Part shown: piece after piece, positions 47,101 through 55,179 of the stretch | Numbering within the stretch: position 1 is the first letter of the stretch | Layout: every line of letters starts with the position of its first letter | DNA from: Pseudomonas sp. GV085 | Lineage (GTDB): Bacteria > Pseudomonadota > Gammaproteobacteria > Pseudomonadales > Pseudomonadaceae | DNA: 64,000 bases | Reading direction: 5' to 3' | Assembly (NCBI RefSeq): GCF_003050925.1 | Contig: NZ_QAOV01000006.1 | Coordinates: forward strand, 186,001 to 250,000 | The notes under the pieces: model-generated | Database searches by the model: none | What the model saw: only the letters and a program-made list of their open reading frames with translations | Told to the model about the DNA's origin: nothing | Position numbers and translations under genes: made by a program

Positions 47101-47259
47101 CGAAGCGCCCGGGTACACGGCGTAAATTTCGACTTGTGGCGGCGCAACATTCGGGTATTGCGCCACTGGCAGTTGTGGAATGGCCAGCGCACCGGCCAGC
47201 AGGATGAACAGGGCAACCACCCAGGCGAACACCGGGCGGTCGATAAAGAACTGCGGCAT
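44173..47259 (-). CDS. RND efflux permease, HAE1 family
   Basis: A 1028-residue inner-membrane proton antiporter of the MexB/MexD type. It starts MPQFFIDRPVFAWVVALFIL. PVAQYPNVAPPQVEIYAVYP is the porter-domain signature. The TM4 acidic pair (GILVDDAIVVVENVERIM) that carries protons is present, as is the C-terminal FFKVGLITIIGLSAKNAILI. It exports drugs or other amphiphiles with its MFP partner, 15 bp upstream. No outer-membrane channel gene is adjacent, so it must borrow one. A divergent two-component system probably controls it. Confidence 0.94.
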   Translation of the reverse strand: MPQFFIDRPVFAWVVALFILLAGALAIPQLPVAQYPNVAPPQVEIYAVYPGASAQTVDESVVSLIEEELNGADHLLYFESQSSLGSATIKATFQPGTNPELAQVDVQNRLKAVESRLPQAVIQQGLQVEKVSSGFLLLISLTSSDGKLDDVALSDYLARNVMNEIKRLDGVGKAQLYGAERAMRIWIDPQKLLAFNLTPADVNAAIVAQNAQVSAGSIGDLPTRTTQEITATILVKGQLSAPEEFADIVLKANPDGSTVRISDVARVEIGSQEYQFSTRLNGKPSTAVAVQLSPGANALNTATLVRAKMDELSRFFPANVEYKIPYDTSPFVKVSITKVVYTLGEAMLLVFAVMFLFLQNIRYTLIPTLVVPVALMGTFATMLALGFSINVLTMFGMVLAIGILVDDAIVVVENVERIMATEGLSPKEATRKAMRQITGAIIGITLVLVAVFIPMAFMQGSVGVIYQQFSLSMATSILFSAFLALTLTPALCATLLKPIAKGEHHEKTGFFGWFNRRFEQLTERYQGWVAYALKRSGRFLLIYGVLLVGLAVCFSRLPSSFLPVEDQGYTITDIQLPPGASKNRTVQVAEQVEAHNAGEPGVRDSVVILGFSFSGSGQNAALAFSTLKDWSERGSDDSASSIADRANVALSQIKDAVTFAVLPPPVDGLGTSSGFEFRLQDRGGLGHEKLMEARTDLLAAAEKSPILMNVRESALAEAPQVQLIVDRKQANALGVSFADVGNVLSTAVGSAYINDFPNQGRMQRVVVQAEGDQRSQVADLLKIHVRNTHDKMVPLSAFVQARWTQGPAQLTRYNGYPAISISGEPTPGHSTGEAMAEIERLVAQGPAGLGQEWTGLSLQERLSGSQAPILLGLSLLIVFLCLAALYESWSIPTSVLLVVPLGVLGAVLAVTLRGMPNDVFFKVGLITIIGLSAKNAILIIEFAKSLYDEGHDLIDATLQAARLRLRPIVMTSLAFILGVVPLAIATGASSASQQAIGTGVIGGMITATLAVVFVPVFFVVVMKLVRKR

Positions 47260-47274
47260 AAAAAAGCGTCCTGC

Positions 47275-48432
47275 TTACTGACCAGTCACCTGGGCAAGTG
47301 GAAGAGGGGTGTCGTCGATCTGCACTTTCTCGCCGACGCGAGCGTGCTGCAGACCCTCGATGACGATGCGGTCGCCTGCTTTCAGGCCGCTGGTGACGAT
47401 CCAGCGATCGTTCTGCACGGCGCCCAGTTCGACCGGTTGCTGGCCGACCCGCTGTTCGCCGTCGAGCAACAGCACCTGGGCGATGCCGGCGCTGTCGCGC
47501 TGGATCGCCCGTTGCGGCACGCTGATGCCCTGCTGGTTGACCGCTTGTTCCAGTCGTACGCGCACGAAACTGCCGGGCAGCAAGTCAAGGTCGGGGTTGG
47601 GGAACTCACTGCGCAGAATGATCTGGCCGGTGCCCGGGTCGACGGTGATGTCGCTGAACAGCATTTTGCCCGGCAGCGGGTAGAGGCTGCCGTCATCCTG
47701 AATCAGCGTGGCCTTGGCCTGGTCCTGGCCGACCTGCTGCAACTGGCCGGAACGGAAGGCGCGGCGCAGCTCGTTGAGTTCTCGGGTGGACTGGGTGAGG
47801 TCGGCGTGAATCGGGTTCAGTTGCTGAATCAGCGCCAGCGGCGTGGTTTCGTTCTGCCCGACCAGCGCGCCTTCGGTGACCAGCGCGCGACCGATACGCC
47901 CGGAAATCGGCGCCGTGACTGTGGCATAACCGAGGTTCAACCGGGCGCGCTCCACCGCCGCCTTGTTGGCGGCGACGTCGGCGGCGGTCTGCCGGGCGTT
48001 GGCCCGGGCGTTGTCGTAGTCCTGGCCGCTGATGGCCTTTTCGTCGATCAACTGGGCGTAGCGCTGTTCCTGCAATCTGGCCTGGAACGCATTGGCCTCG
48101 GCCTTGCGCAATGCCGCTTCAGCGCTGTCCAGATCAGCCTTGAACGGCGCCGGGTCGATGCGGAACAACACATCGCCCTGTTTCACGTCACTGCCTTCAC
48201 GGAAGGTCCGCTGCAAGACCACGCCGGCCACGCGGGCACGCACTTCGGCCATGCGCGGCGCAGCAATCCGTCCGCTCAGTTCACTGCTGATGGTCAGTGG
48301 CCGCGCTACGATGGTCTCGATGCGCACCGTGGCCAGCGGCGCCTGTTCCTCGGCATTCGTGGACTTGTCACACGCACCCAGTGTCAACGCCAGAGCAATC
48401 AGACTGAGCCTGGCAAGCAGATTCTTCGACAT
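47275..48432 (-). CDS. RND efflux membrane-fusion protein
   Basis: A 385-residue periplasmic adaptor. Lipobox LALTLGAC at about residue 20 anchors it. The biotinyl-lipoyl halves (AEVRARVAGVVLQRTFREGS and LGYATVTAPISGRIGRALVT) flank an alpha hairpin (ALRKAEANAFQARLQEQRYA). ATG at 48432, GGGG upstream. It links the RND permease to an outer-membrane channel encoded elsewhere. Confidence 0.93.
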   Translation of the reverse strand: MSKNLLARLSLIALALTLGACDKSTNAEEQAPLATVRIETIVARPLTISSELSGRIAAPRMAEVRARVAGVVLQRTFREGSDVKQGDVLFRIDPAPFKADLDSAEAALRKAEANAFQARLQEQRYAQLIDEKAISGQDYDNARANARQTAADVAANKAAVERARLNLGYATVTAPISGRIGRALVTEGALVGQNETTPLALIQQLNPIHADLTQSTRELNELRRAFRSGQLQQVGQDQAKATLIQDDGSLYPLPGKMLFSDITVDPGTGQIILRSEFPNPDLDLLPGSFVRVRLEQAVNQQGISVPQRAIQRDSAGIAQVLLLDGEQRVGQQPVELGAVQNDRWIVTSGLKAGDRIVIEGLQHARVGEKVQIDDTPLPLAQVTGQ

Positions 48433-48592
48433 GTAATACCCCAATAAAGACCCCAGCATCCTACTGGGCGAAGGCGAGGGTAGCGGTGAAGCTTTGTTGG
48501 TGCTGTGTGAAATTGTGTAAGGGTTTTACTCAGGGACGAGTGAGGGCGTATATCCTTCAGTCCTTGATTTCTATTGCGCCTGATAGATAGCT

Positions 48593-48656
48593 ATCGCGAG
48601 CAGGCTCGCTCCTACAGTTGAAATGCGGTCACCTGTAGGAGCGAGCCTGCTCGCGA
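48593..48656. repeat. REP doublet in the pump/regulator gap
   Basis: ATCGCGAGCAGGCTCGCTCC and GTAGGAGCGAGCCTGCTCGC with a short spacer, in the 266-bp gap between the divergent RND operon and the response regulator. It ends 42 bp before the regulator start and may be part of its leader. Confidence 0.88.
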
Positions 48657-48698
48657 AAAGGGTTTATCCGGCGCCACAGCTCTTTCTGGAAACACCCC

Positions 48699-49400
48699 AT
48701 GCCCAACATCCTCCTGGTCGAAGACGACACCGCCCTCGCCGAACTGATTGCCAGCTACCTGGAACGCAACGGTTATTCCGTCAGCGTGATCGGTCGTGGT
48801 GACCATGTGCGCGAACGTGCGCGGCTCAATCCGCCGGACCTGGTGATCCTCGACCTGATGCTGCCCGGCCTCGACGGCTTGCAAGTCTGTCGCCTGCTGC
48901 GCGCCGATTCGGCGACCCTGCCGATCCTGATGCTCACCGCCCGCGACGACAGCCACGACCAGGTCCTGGGCCTGGAAATGGGTGCCGACGACTACGTGAC
49001 CAAACCCTGCGAGCCGCGGGTGCTGCTGGCCCGGGTGCGGACCTTGTTGCGCCGCAGCAGCCTCAGCGAGCCGCAGACCGCCAACGACCGCATTCTGATG
49101 GGCAACCTGTGCATCGATTTGTCCGAACGCACCGTGACCTGGCGCGAGCAATTGGTGGACCTGTCCAGCGGTGAGTACAACCTGCTGGTGGTGCTGGCCC
49201 GGCATGCCGGTGAGGTGTTGAGCCGCGACCAGATCCTGCAACGCCTGCGCGGCATCGAGTTCAACGGCACCGACCGTTCGGTGGACGTGGCGATTTCCAA
49301 GCTGCGGCGCAAATTCGACGACCACGCGGGCGAGGCGCGCAAGATCAAGACCGTGTGGGGCAAGGGTTACCTGTTCAGTCGTTCCGAGTGGGAATGCTGA
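48699..49400 (+). CDS. OmpR-family response regulator (RstA-like)
   Basis: A 233-residue regulator. Receiver: acidic pocket VEDDTALAELI, phospho-acceptor Asp52 in LVILDLMLPGLDG, switch Lys in DYVTKPCEPR. DNA-binding winged helix: LSSGEYNLLVVLARHAGEVL and DRSVDVAISKLRRKFDD. The downstream kinase starts 4 bp after its stop. Its position opposite the RND pump suggests it controls efflux. Confidence 0.92.
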   Translation: MPNILLVEDDTALAELIASYLERNGYSVSVIGRGDHVRERARLNPPDLVILDLMLPGLDGLQVCRLLRADSATLPILMLTARDDSHDQVLGLEMGADDYVTKPCEPRVLLARVRTLLRRSSLSEPQTANDRILMGNLCIDLSERTVTWREQLVDLSSGEYNLLVVLARHAGEVLSRDQILQRLRGIEFNGTDRSVDVAISKLRRKFDDHAGEARKIKTVWGKGYLFSRSEWEC

Positions 49401-49404
49401 GCCG

Positions 49405-50706
49405 ATGTTCAGAATCCTCTTTCGTTTGTACCTGGTGACCATCGTCTCGTTCAGCGCGGCGATCTATCTGGTGCCGGATCTGGTGGTCAAGGTGTTCCAC
49501 GAGCGCTTTGTCACCTACAACCTCGATTACTCCCGCGGATTGCAAACGCTGATCGTCAAACAGTTTCACGCAGCCCCGGCCGGGCAGTGGCCGGCCCTGG
49601 CGGCTGAAATGGACAAGGACTTCAATCCACTGCACATCGTGCTCAGTGGCAATGACGACAGCAGCCTGACGCCTGATGAACAGCAGCGCTTGCGCCGCGG
49701 CGAGAACGTCGTGCGCGTCGGCGACTGGGGCTGGCGCACGCTGGCGGTCGCACCGCTGAATGAGCGCACCGTGGTGCAAATGGTCGTGCCACCCGATCCG
49801 CTGGACGTCAACCTGTTGTACTGGAGCATCAACGTGCTGATCGGCGCGACCATGCTCGCGTGTCTGTTGCTGTGGCTGCGCCCGCACTGGCGTGATCTGG
49901 AACGTCTCAAGGGCGCGGCCGAACGCTTTGGCAAGGGCCACTTGAGCGAGCGCACGCAAATTTCCCCGAGTTCCAACATCGGCAGCCTGGCCAGCGTTTT
50001 CGACACCATGGCCGGCGACATCGAGAACCTGCTCAACCAGCAACGGGATTTGCTCAATGCGGTGTCCCACGAGTTGCGCACCCCGCTGACGCGCCTGGAC
50101 TTCGGCCTGGCGCTGGCGCTGTCCGACGACTTGCCGGCGGCCAGCCGCGAGCGCCTGCAAAGCCTGGTGGCGCACATTCGGGAACTCGATGAACTGGTGC
50201 TGGAGTTGCTGTCCTACAGTCGCCTGCAAAACCCGGGGCAGTTGCCGGAGCAGGTCGAGGTGTCGCTGGATGAGTTCATCGACAGCATCCTTGGTAGCGT
50301 CGACGAAGAGCTGGAATCCCCGGAAATCGTCATCGACGTGCTGCTCCACGGCCAGCTCGAACGCTTCAGCCTGGACCCGCGCCTGACCGCTCGCGCCCTG
50401 CAAAACCTGCTGCGCAACGCCATGCGCTACTGCGAGAAGCGTATCCAGATCGGTGTTCAGGTGTATGTCGGCGGTTGTGAGATCTGGGTCGACGATGACG
50501 GCATTGGCATTCCGGATGACGAGCGTGAGCGGATTTTCGAACCGTTCTACCGCCTCGACCGCAGCCGCGACCGCGCCACGGGTGGTTTCGGACTGGGGCT
50601 GGCGATCAGCCGCCGCGCGCTGGAGGCCCAGGGCGGCACGCTGACGGTGCAAGCCTCGCCGCTGGGCGGGGCGCGGTTTCGCTTGTGGTTGCCGGCTTCG
50701 GCCTGA
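49405..50706 (+). CDS. Sensor histidine kinase (RstB-like)
   Basis: A 433-residue kinase: TM1 near 8-26, a periplasmic domain of about 110 residues, TM2 near 141-160, HAMP, then the H-box LLNAVSHELRTPLTRLDFG with phospho-His222. ATPase motifs follow: N box (NLLRNAMRYCEKRI), G1 (IWVDDDGIGIPDDE), F box and G2 (GGFGLGLAISRRA). Complete and likely active. It pairs with the response regulator upstream. Confidence 0.92.
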   Translation: MFRILFRLYLVTIVSFSAAIYLVPDLVVKVFHERFVTYNLDYSRGLQTLIVKQFHAAPAGQWPALAAEMDKDFNPLHIVLSGNDDSSLTPDEQQRLRRGENVVRVGDWGWRTLAVAPLNERTVVQMVVPPDPLDVNLLYWSINVLIGATMLACLLLWLRPHWRDLERLKGAAERFGKGHLSERTQISPSSNIGSLASVFDTMAGDIENLLNQQRDLLNAVSHELRTPLTRLDFGLALALSDDLPAASRERLQSLVAHIRELDELVLELLSYSRLQNPGQLPEQVEVSLDEFIDSILGSVDEELESPEIVIDVLLHGQLERFSLDPRLTARALQNLLRNAMRYCEKRIQIGVQVYVGGCEIWVDDDGIGIPDDERERIFEPFYRLDRSRDRATGGFGLGLAISRRALEAQGGTLTVQASPLGGARFRLWLPASA

Positions 50707-50816
50707 TTACGACAAGCGGCAGCTTCTTCTGTCAACTTTGACAGTAGCAAGACGCTGCGCTTGCGCGTTTCATTGGTCTGCGACCTCAAGAGAAGGCGGC
50801 AGGCTGGAGGAAAAGA

Positions 50817-51092
50817 ATGAGCGCGCCAACAATAAGAGTCAGCGGGCGAGGCACGATCAGTGCAATCCGGGATGTCAAAGTCGAGAGTGTGTCGACAAAA
50901 TTCGCGATGGTCCTGCCCGATGGCGGCTATAGCAGATTGGCGATCAGGATCGGACCCAACATCACCGCAGAGGGTCGCGCCTGTTTTCTGGTTGGCGATG
51001 CAGTGAAATATACGATGACGAAGGGGGCAGACGGAGAGCTGCTGAGCGCACACGACCTTGAGCGGGTGGGCGTCGATGTCTGGACAACGTGA
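50817..51092 (+). CDS. Hypothetical protein (91 aa)
   Basis: A 91-residue protein beginning MSAPTIRVSGRGTISAIRDV. It seems mostly beta strand, with GYSRLAIRIGPNITAEGRAC. An AGGAAAAG site precedes the ATG. No signal peptide or named domain. It follows the kinase gene by 110 bp in the same direction but looks unrelated. Confidence 0.58.
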   Translation: MSAPTIRVSGRGTISAIRDVKVESVSTKFAMVLPDGGYSRLAIRIGPNITAEGRACFLVGDAVKYTMTKGADGELLSAHDLERVGVDVWTT

Positions 51093-51137
51093 TGGCTTGC
51101 GGGGTCTTTTTCGATCTCGCAAGCCATTGTCTGTGCT

Positions 51138-51899
51138 TCAAGCGCTCAAACGACTGCGCAACAGCTTCGCCATCTCCTCCAGATCCGCCATCGGCTGATG
51201 CCCGATGAGCATCCAGGCGTGTTCCATGTCGGCCCAATACACGATGTTCATCTCGCGCCGCTGTTCCCGGGCGAAATGGCGGCTGCCGCTGTTGGAGCGG
51301 GTGACGCACAGCGCCATGGGGCCGTGCTCCGGATCGAGGTAGGTGATCTGGGCGATGGGCACACCGTCGTACTCGAGGATTTGCGCGCGCTTGAACTCGG
51401 CACGGGGCAGGCTCAGTTTTGCCGGCGCGAGGTCCAGGCCCAGACGCTCATCGATGGTCCGCAGTTGTGCCCGTTGCGCGGCTTCATCAGCGGGTAAATG
51501 ATCCAGCGTTTGCGGCACGTAGAGCGCCATGTAATCGGCCACCTCACCGCGCCAGTTGTGTGTCAGCCGACTCGCTTGCCAGCCGAGAAACAGCCGGTCC
51601 GCCAGCACGCCGCCGGCCAACAGTGCGGCCGCGGCGGCAAGGAACCAGCGCCGGTTGAGCCCGGGGCGGACGGGCGAGGGCAGCGTCGCGAGCATGGCTT
51701 GCAGGCGATCCACCGGCGCCTGTCGGGCCAGTTCATCGTAGGCGTCCTTGAACGGCAGGCTGCTGCGATCGAGCCATTGCAGGCGCAGGCTGAGCATCGG
51801 ATCAGCAATGATGGCCGCGTCGATGCGCGAGCGCTGCTCGGCATCGAGTTGGTCGTCGAGGTAAGCCACCAGTTGTTCGTCCGAGGTTCTCGTACTCAT
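51138..51899 (-). CDS. Anti-sigma factor
   Basis: A 253-residue single-pass membrane protein. The cytoplasmic N-terminus (DEQLVAYLDDQLDAEQRSRI) is the anti-sigma start commonly found in ChrR/RskA-like proteins; one TM segment follows at about residues 85-105 (RRWFLAAAAALLAGGVLADR), then a periplasmic domain. ATG at 51899 shares one base with the stop of the sigma gene (TGATG), so translation is coupled. It should hold the ECF sigma factor at the membrane until a signal releases it. Confidence 0.85.
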   Translation of the reverse strand: MSTRTSDEQLVAYLDDQLDAEQRSRIDAAIIADPMLSLRLQWLDRSSLPFKDAYDELARQAPVDRLQAMLATLPSPVRPGLNRRWFLAAAAALLAGGVLADRLFLGWQASRLTHNWRGEVADYMALYVPQTLDHLPADEAAQRAQLRTIDERLGLDLAPAKLSLPRAEFKRAQILEYDGVPIAQITYLDPEHGPMALCVTRSNSGSRHFAREQRREMNIVYWADMEHAWMLIGHQPMADLEEMAKLLRSRLSA

Positions 51900-52423
51900 C
51901 AATGTTCTCCTCGGTAAGGGTGCGGCACCGCGTGCAATGGTGGATATTCGGCCAGTTTCGCCCGAGCGGCGGCCAGGCGACTCATCACCGTGCCGATGGG
52001 CACTTGCAGCACGTCGGCGACTTCGCGGTAGGACAAGCCTTCGACGTAGGCGAGAAACACTGTTTCGCGCTGGGTCTCGGGCAACGCATCGACGCGACGG
52101 ATGACCTGTGCCGCCAATACATGGGTCTGGGCCACGGATTCACCATCGAACGACAAGGCCTCATCGGCATCCACCTGGCCCTGACCCTGACGCACCCGCT
52201 GGGAGCGGACTTCGTTGAGCCAGATCGAATGCAGAATGCTCAGCAGCCAGCGGTCCATGCGCGTTCCCGCCACGAATTGCGCGGCCCGCTCCAGCGCCCG
52301 CACACAGGTGGCCTGCACCAGGTCATCGGCGACATGCCGTTGCCGGGACAACAGCAGGCCGTAGCGCCATAAACGCGCCAGATGCTGGTTCAGTTCCGTT
52401 CGTATTGTCTGATCGCTGGCGAT
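51899..52423 (-). CDS. ECF sigma factor with no standard start codon
   Basis: The conserved regions are clear: sigma2 (DDLVQATCVRALERAAQFVA, WLLSILHSIWLNEVRSQ) and sigma4 (LPETQRETVFLAYVEGLSYR, VADVLQVPIGTVMSRLAAAR). Coding similarity begins further upstream as ASDQTIRTELNQHLARLWRY. The frame back to its in-frame stop holds no ATG, GTG or TTG before the TTG at 52351, which would cut off part of region 2.1. GGAGG sits 5 nt before an ATC at 52423, so I place the start there tentatively. Either a rare ATC start is used, TTG is used, or the gene is impaired. Confidence 0.75.
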   Translation of the reverse strand: MASDQTIRTELNQHLARLWRYGLLLSRQRHVADDLVQATCVRALERAAQFVAGTRMDRWLLSILHSIWLNEVRSQRVRQGQGQVDADEALSFDGESVAQTHVLAAQVIRRVDALPETQRETVFLAYVEGLSYREVADVLQVPIGTVMSRLAAARAKLAEYPPLHAVPHPYRGEH

Positions 52424-52447
52424 GGCGACCTCCGTCCGCTCAGGTTT

Positions 52448-52990
52448 TCAGGTTTTCGATGAGTCGTTGATGGCTTCGGCGAGGTCCTGGTACTCCTCGC
52501 ATTGAGTGCTGCCGCAGATGGATCTGATCTGCTGCAGTTGCTCCTGCGCGAGATCCAGCCGGCCTTTGATCACATAGGCCTCGCCGAGGTATTCGCGGAC
52601 TTGTGCGTACTGCGGGTCGAGTTTCACCGATTGCAGGTAATAGCCGATGCCTTCGTCGGTACGCCCCAGTTTACGCGTGGCGTAGCCGCGATAGTTCAAT
52701 GCTTTTGCCGTATTTGGCTGTTTCAGCGTGTCGAGCAGGGCCAGGGCTTCTTCGTAACGTCCGTCCTTGGCCAGTTGCCAGGCGTAGTTGGTGCGGTCTT
52801 CGTCCGGCACCAGGTTGCTGGTCTGCCTGACGCACCGATGCGATCGGGTATCCAGCACCTGACCTTTCGGGCAGTTGGGCCGGCTGGGCATATCGTCACC
52901 GCCACCACCACCGTTGGCCAGGGCGAGGGAGCCGGACAACGCAACGGTCAGCAACAGCGGGGTCATCAGAACGGCAACACGAATATTCAT
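52448..52990 (-). CDS. Secreted TPR protein
   Basis: A 180-residue periplasmic protein. The signal peptide ends near GSLALA; a Gly/Pro/Cys-rich linker with two cysteines (NCPKGQ and HRCVRQ) follows, then two to three tetratricopeptide repeats (NYAWQLAKDGRYEEALALLD; ALNYRGYATRKLGRTDEGIG; REYLGEAYVIKGRLDLAQEQ) and a C-terminal Cys pair (RSICGSTQCEEY). It is first in an operon with the ECF sigma and anti-sigma genes (24 bp to the sigma region), so it may belong to the stress response they control. Confidence 0.82.
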   Translation of the reverse strand: MNIRVAVLMTPLLLTVALSGSLALANGGGGGDDMPSRPNCPKGQVLDTRSHRCVRQTSNLVPDEDRTNYAWQLAKDGRYEEALALLDTLKQPNTAKALNYRGYATRKLGRTDEGIGYYLQSVKLDPQYAQVREYLGEAYVIKGRLDLAQEQLQQIRSICGSTQCEEYQDLAEAINDSSKT

Positions 52991-53086
52991 GGGCTTTGCT
53001 CCAGAGGTTCATGCGTTTCAGATCAGGTCGCGCCCCGTCAGGCGCAATGCAAGGTCGATGTGATGTGAACACCGCAGCATGAAAAA

Positions 53087-54055
53087 TTATTCGTTGTGGG
53101 AGCGAGCCAGCAAACGAATAGGAGCCCCCGCCGCCCAGGCCTGGATATTCTCGATCATTTGCGAGAAAAACAGCTGGTAGTTCTGTTGGCTCACGTACCC
53201 GATATGGGGGGTTGCCAGCACGTTATCCAGGGTCCGGAACGGATGGTGCGCAGGGAGCGGCTCCTGCTCGAAGACGTCCAGTGCGGCACCGGCCAGCCGT
53301 TGTTTCTGCAGTGCCTTGATCAGTGCCGCTTCATCGACAATCGGTCCGCGAGCGGTGTTCACCAGCAGCGCCGTGGGTTTCATCCAGCCAAGCGCCTGTG
53401 CATCCACCAGGCCCCGACTGCGGTCGCTGAGCACCAGGTGCACCGACAGCACGTCGGCCTGTTCGAACAGTTCCTGCTTGCTGACATGGGTCACACCGAC
53501 TTGCGCCGCACGTTCGGCCGTGAGGTTTTCACTCCAGGCGATCACGCGCATGCCGAACACCTGACCGAACTGCGCGACACGCTGGCCGATGCTGCCCAGG
53601 CCGAGGATGGCCAGCGTCTTGCCGTGCAGGTCACCGCCCAGGCCTTGTTGCCACTGACCGGCACGCAGGGCATTGGCTTCGACCACCAGGTTGCGGGTTG
53701 CGGCCATGATCAGCGCCCAGGTCAGCTCCGGTGCGGCGTGTTTGTAGCTGTCGGTGCCGCAGACCTGAATGCCCAGCGCAGCGGCGGTTTTCAGGTCCAG
53801 GGCGGCGTTGCGCATGCCGCCGGTCACCAGCAGTTTGAGTTTCGGCAGGCGGCGCAGCAGGTCTTCATTGAAACGGGTGCGTTCGCGCATCACGCAGATC
53901 ACCTCGAACCCGGCCAGGCGCTCGGCCAGGGATGGGTTATCGGTGGGGTAGTCATGGAGAAAACTCACCTGGCCGACGCAGTCCAGCGCCGACCAGTCCA
54001 CCACATCCCGCGCCACATCCTGCCAATCATCAAGCACTGCAATCTGCACGGGCAT
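53087..54055 (-). CDS. D-2-hydroxyacid dehydrogenase family protein
   Basis: A 322-residue NAD-dependent enzyme. It has the NAD loop GKTLAILGLGSIGQRVAQFG, catalytic Arg (VNTARGPIVDE), Glu (DVFEQEPL) and His (TPHIGYVSQQNY). Substrate unknown; relatives act on 2-ketoacids. The last codons (LARSHNE) are read from a half REP (GGCTCGCTCCCAC), so the C-terminal tail may be repeat-derived. The alpha/beta hydrolase gene ends 13 bp upstream on the same strand. Confidence 0.87.
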   Translation of the reverse strand: MPVQIAVLDDWQDVARDVVDWSALDCVGQVSFLHDYPTDNPSLAERLAGFEVICVMRERTRFNEDLLRRLPKLKLLVTGGMRNAALDLKTAAALGIQVCGTDSYKHAAPELTWALIMAATRNLVVEANALRAGQWQQGLGGDLHGKTLAILGLGSIGQRVAQFGQVFGMRVIAWSENLTAERAAQVGVTHVSKQELFEQADVLSVHLVLSDRSRGLVDAQALGWMKPTALLVNTARGPIVDEAALIKALQKQRLAGAALDVFEQEPLPAHHPFRTLDNVLATPHIGYVSQQNYQLFFSQMIENIQAWAAGAPIRLLARSHNE

Positions 54056-54068
54056 CAGCCTTTCCTCT

Positions 54069-55094
54069 TCAACGCACGGGGTTGGTCTTGTTCAGCCAGG
54101 CGAGCATGGCCTGGTGGAATTCTGCCGGTTCTTCCATCTGTGGCGCGTGGCCCATGCCAGGGAATTCGACCAGCGTGGACTGGGGAATCAGCTTGGCCAC
54201 CTGTTTGCCGAGGACCTCGTAGTGCCCGAGCTTCGCCTTGACTTCGGGGGGGGCGATGTCACTGCCGATGGCGGTGGTGTCGGACGTTCCGATCAACAGC
54301 AGGGTCGGCACTTTCAGGTCCTTGAATTCGTAGTACACCGGTTGGGTGAAGATCATGTCGTAGATCAGCGCCGAGTTCCACGCGACTTGCGTATGCCCCG
54401 GACCTTTGTTCAGGCCGGCGAGCATGTCGACCCAGCGATCGAATTCCGGCTTCCAGCGGCCACCGTAATAGGTGTTGCGCTCGTAGGTGCGGATCCCGTC
54501 GGCGCTGAGTTTGAGTTCGCGTTCGTACCATTGGTCAACGGTGCGATAGGGCACACCGAGGGCTTTCCAGTCTTCCAGGCCAATGGGGTTGACCAGCGCC
54601 AGTTGCTCGACCTGTTCGGGGTATAGCAAGGCATAGCGGGTGGCGAGCATGCCGCCGGTGGAGTGCCCCAGCAGGGTGGCTTTCTGGATGCCCAGGGCCT
54701 TGAGCAATTGTTGGGTGTTCGTCGCCAGTTGCTGGAAGCTGTACTGATAGTGCGCCGGTTTGCTGGAGGTGCAGAAGCCGATCTGGTCCGGGGCGATGAC
54801 CCGATAGCCGGCGTCGCTGAGGGCTTTGATCGAGGTCTCCCAGGTGGCACCGCAGAAATTCTTGCCGTGCATCAACACCACGCTGCGACCATTGGCCTTG
54901 CCGTGGGCGGCGACGTCCATGTAACCCATTTGCAGGGACTGGCCCTGGGATTCGAGGGCGAAGTGCTTGAGGGTGTAGGGGTAGTCGAAACCTTGCAATT
55001 GGGGGCCGTATGCCGGTCCTTCGGCGTGGGCTATGGCGGGCAGGGCGGCGGTCAGCAGCAGGCCGGGTAACCAGCGGGTGAGGGGACGCGACAT
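54069..55094 (-). CDS. Secreted alpha/beta hydrolase
   Basis: A 341-residue hydrolase with a signal peptide ending ALPAIAHA. The oxyanion region is VVLMHGKNFCGATW, the nucleophile Ser is in ATLLGHSTGGMLATRYALLY, the Asp is likely in LLIGTSDTTAIG, and the His is in FPGMGHAPQMEEP. It probably acts on an ester in the periplasm. It is in one transcription unit with the downstream hydroxyacid dehydrogenase (14-bp gap). Confidence 0.88.
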   Translation of the reverse strand: MSRPLTRWLPGLLLTAALPAIAHAEGPAYGPQLQGFDYPYTLKHFALESQGQSLQMGYMDVAAHGKANGRSVVLMHGKNFCGATWETSIKALSDAGYRVIAPDQIGFCTSSKPAHYQYSFQQLATNTQQLLKALGIQKATLLGHSTGGMLATRYALLYPEQVEQLALVNPIGLEDWKALGVPYRTVDQWYERELKLSADGIRTYERNTYYGGRWKPEFDRWVDMLAGLNKGPGHTQVAWNSALIYDMIFTQPVYYEFKDLKVPTLLLIGTSDTTAIGSDIAPPEVKAKLGHYEVLGKQVAKLIPQSTLVEFPGMGHAPQMEEPAEFHQAMLAWLNKTNPVR

Positions 55095-55179
55095 GGGAGA
55101 GCTCCATATGATAGCCGCCGATGCTGGACCGGCTCGATTAGGGCGATATTAAACACAGGCAATCGCCACCCTCGATGGT

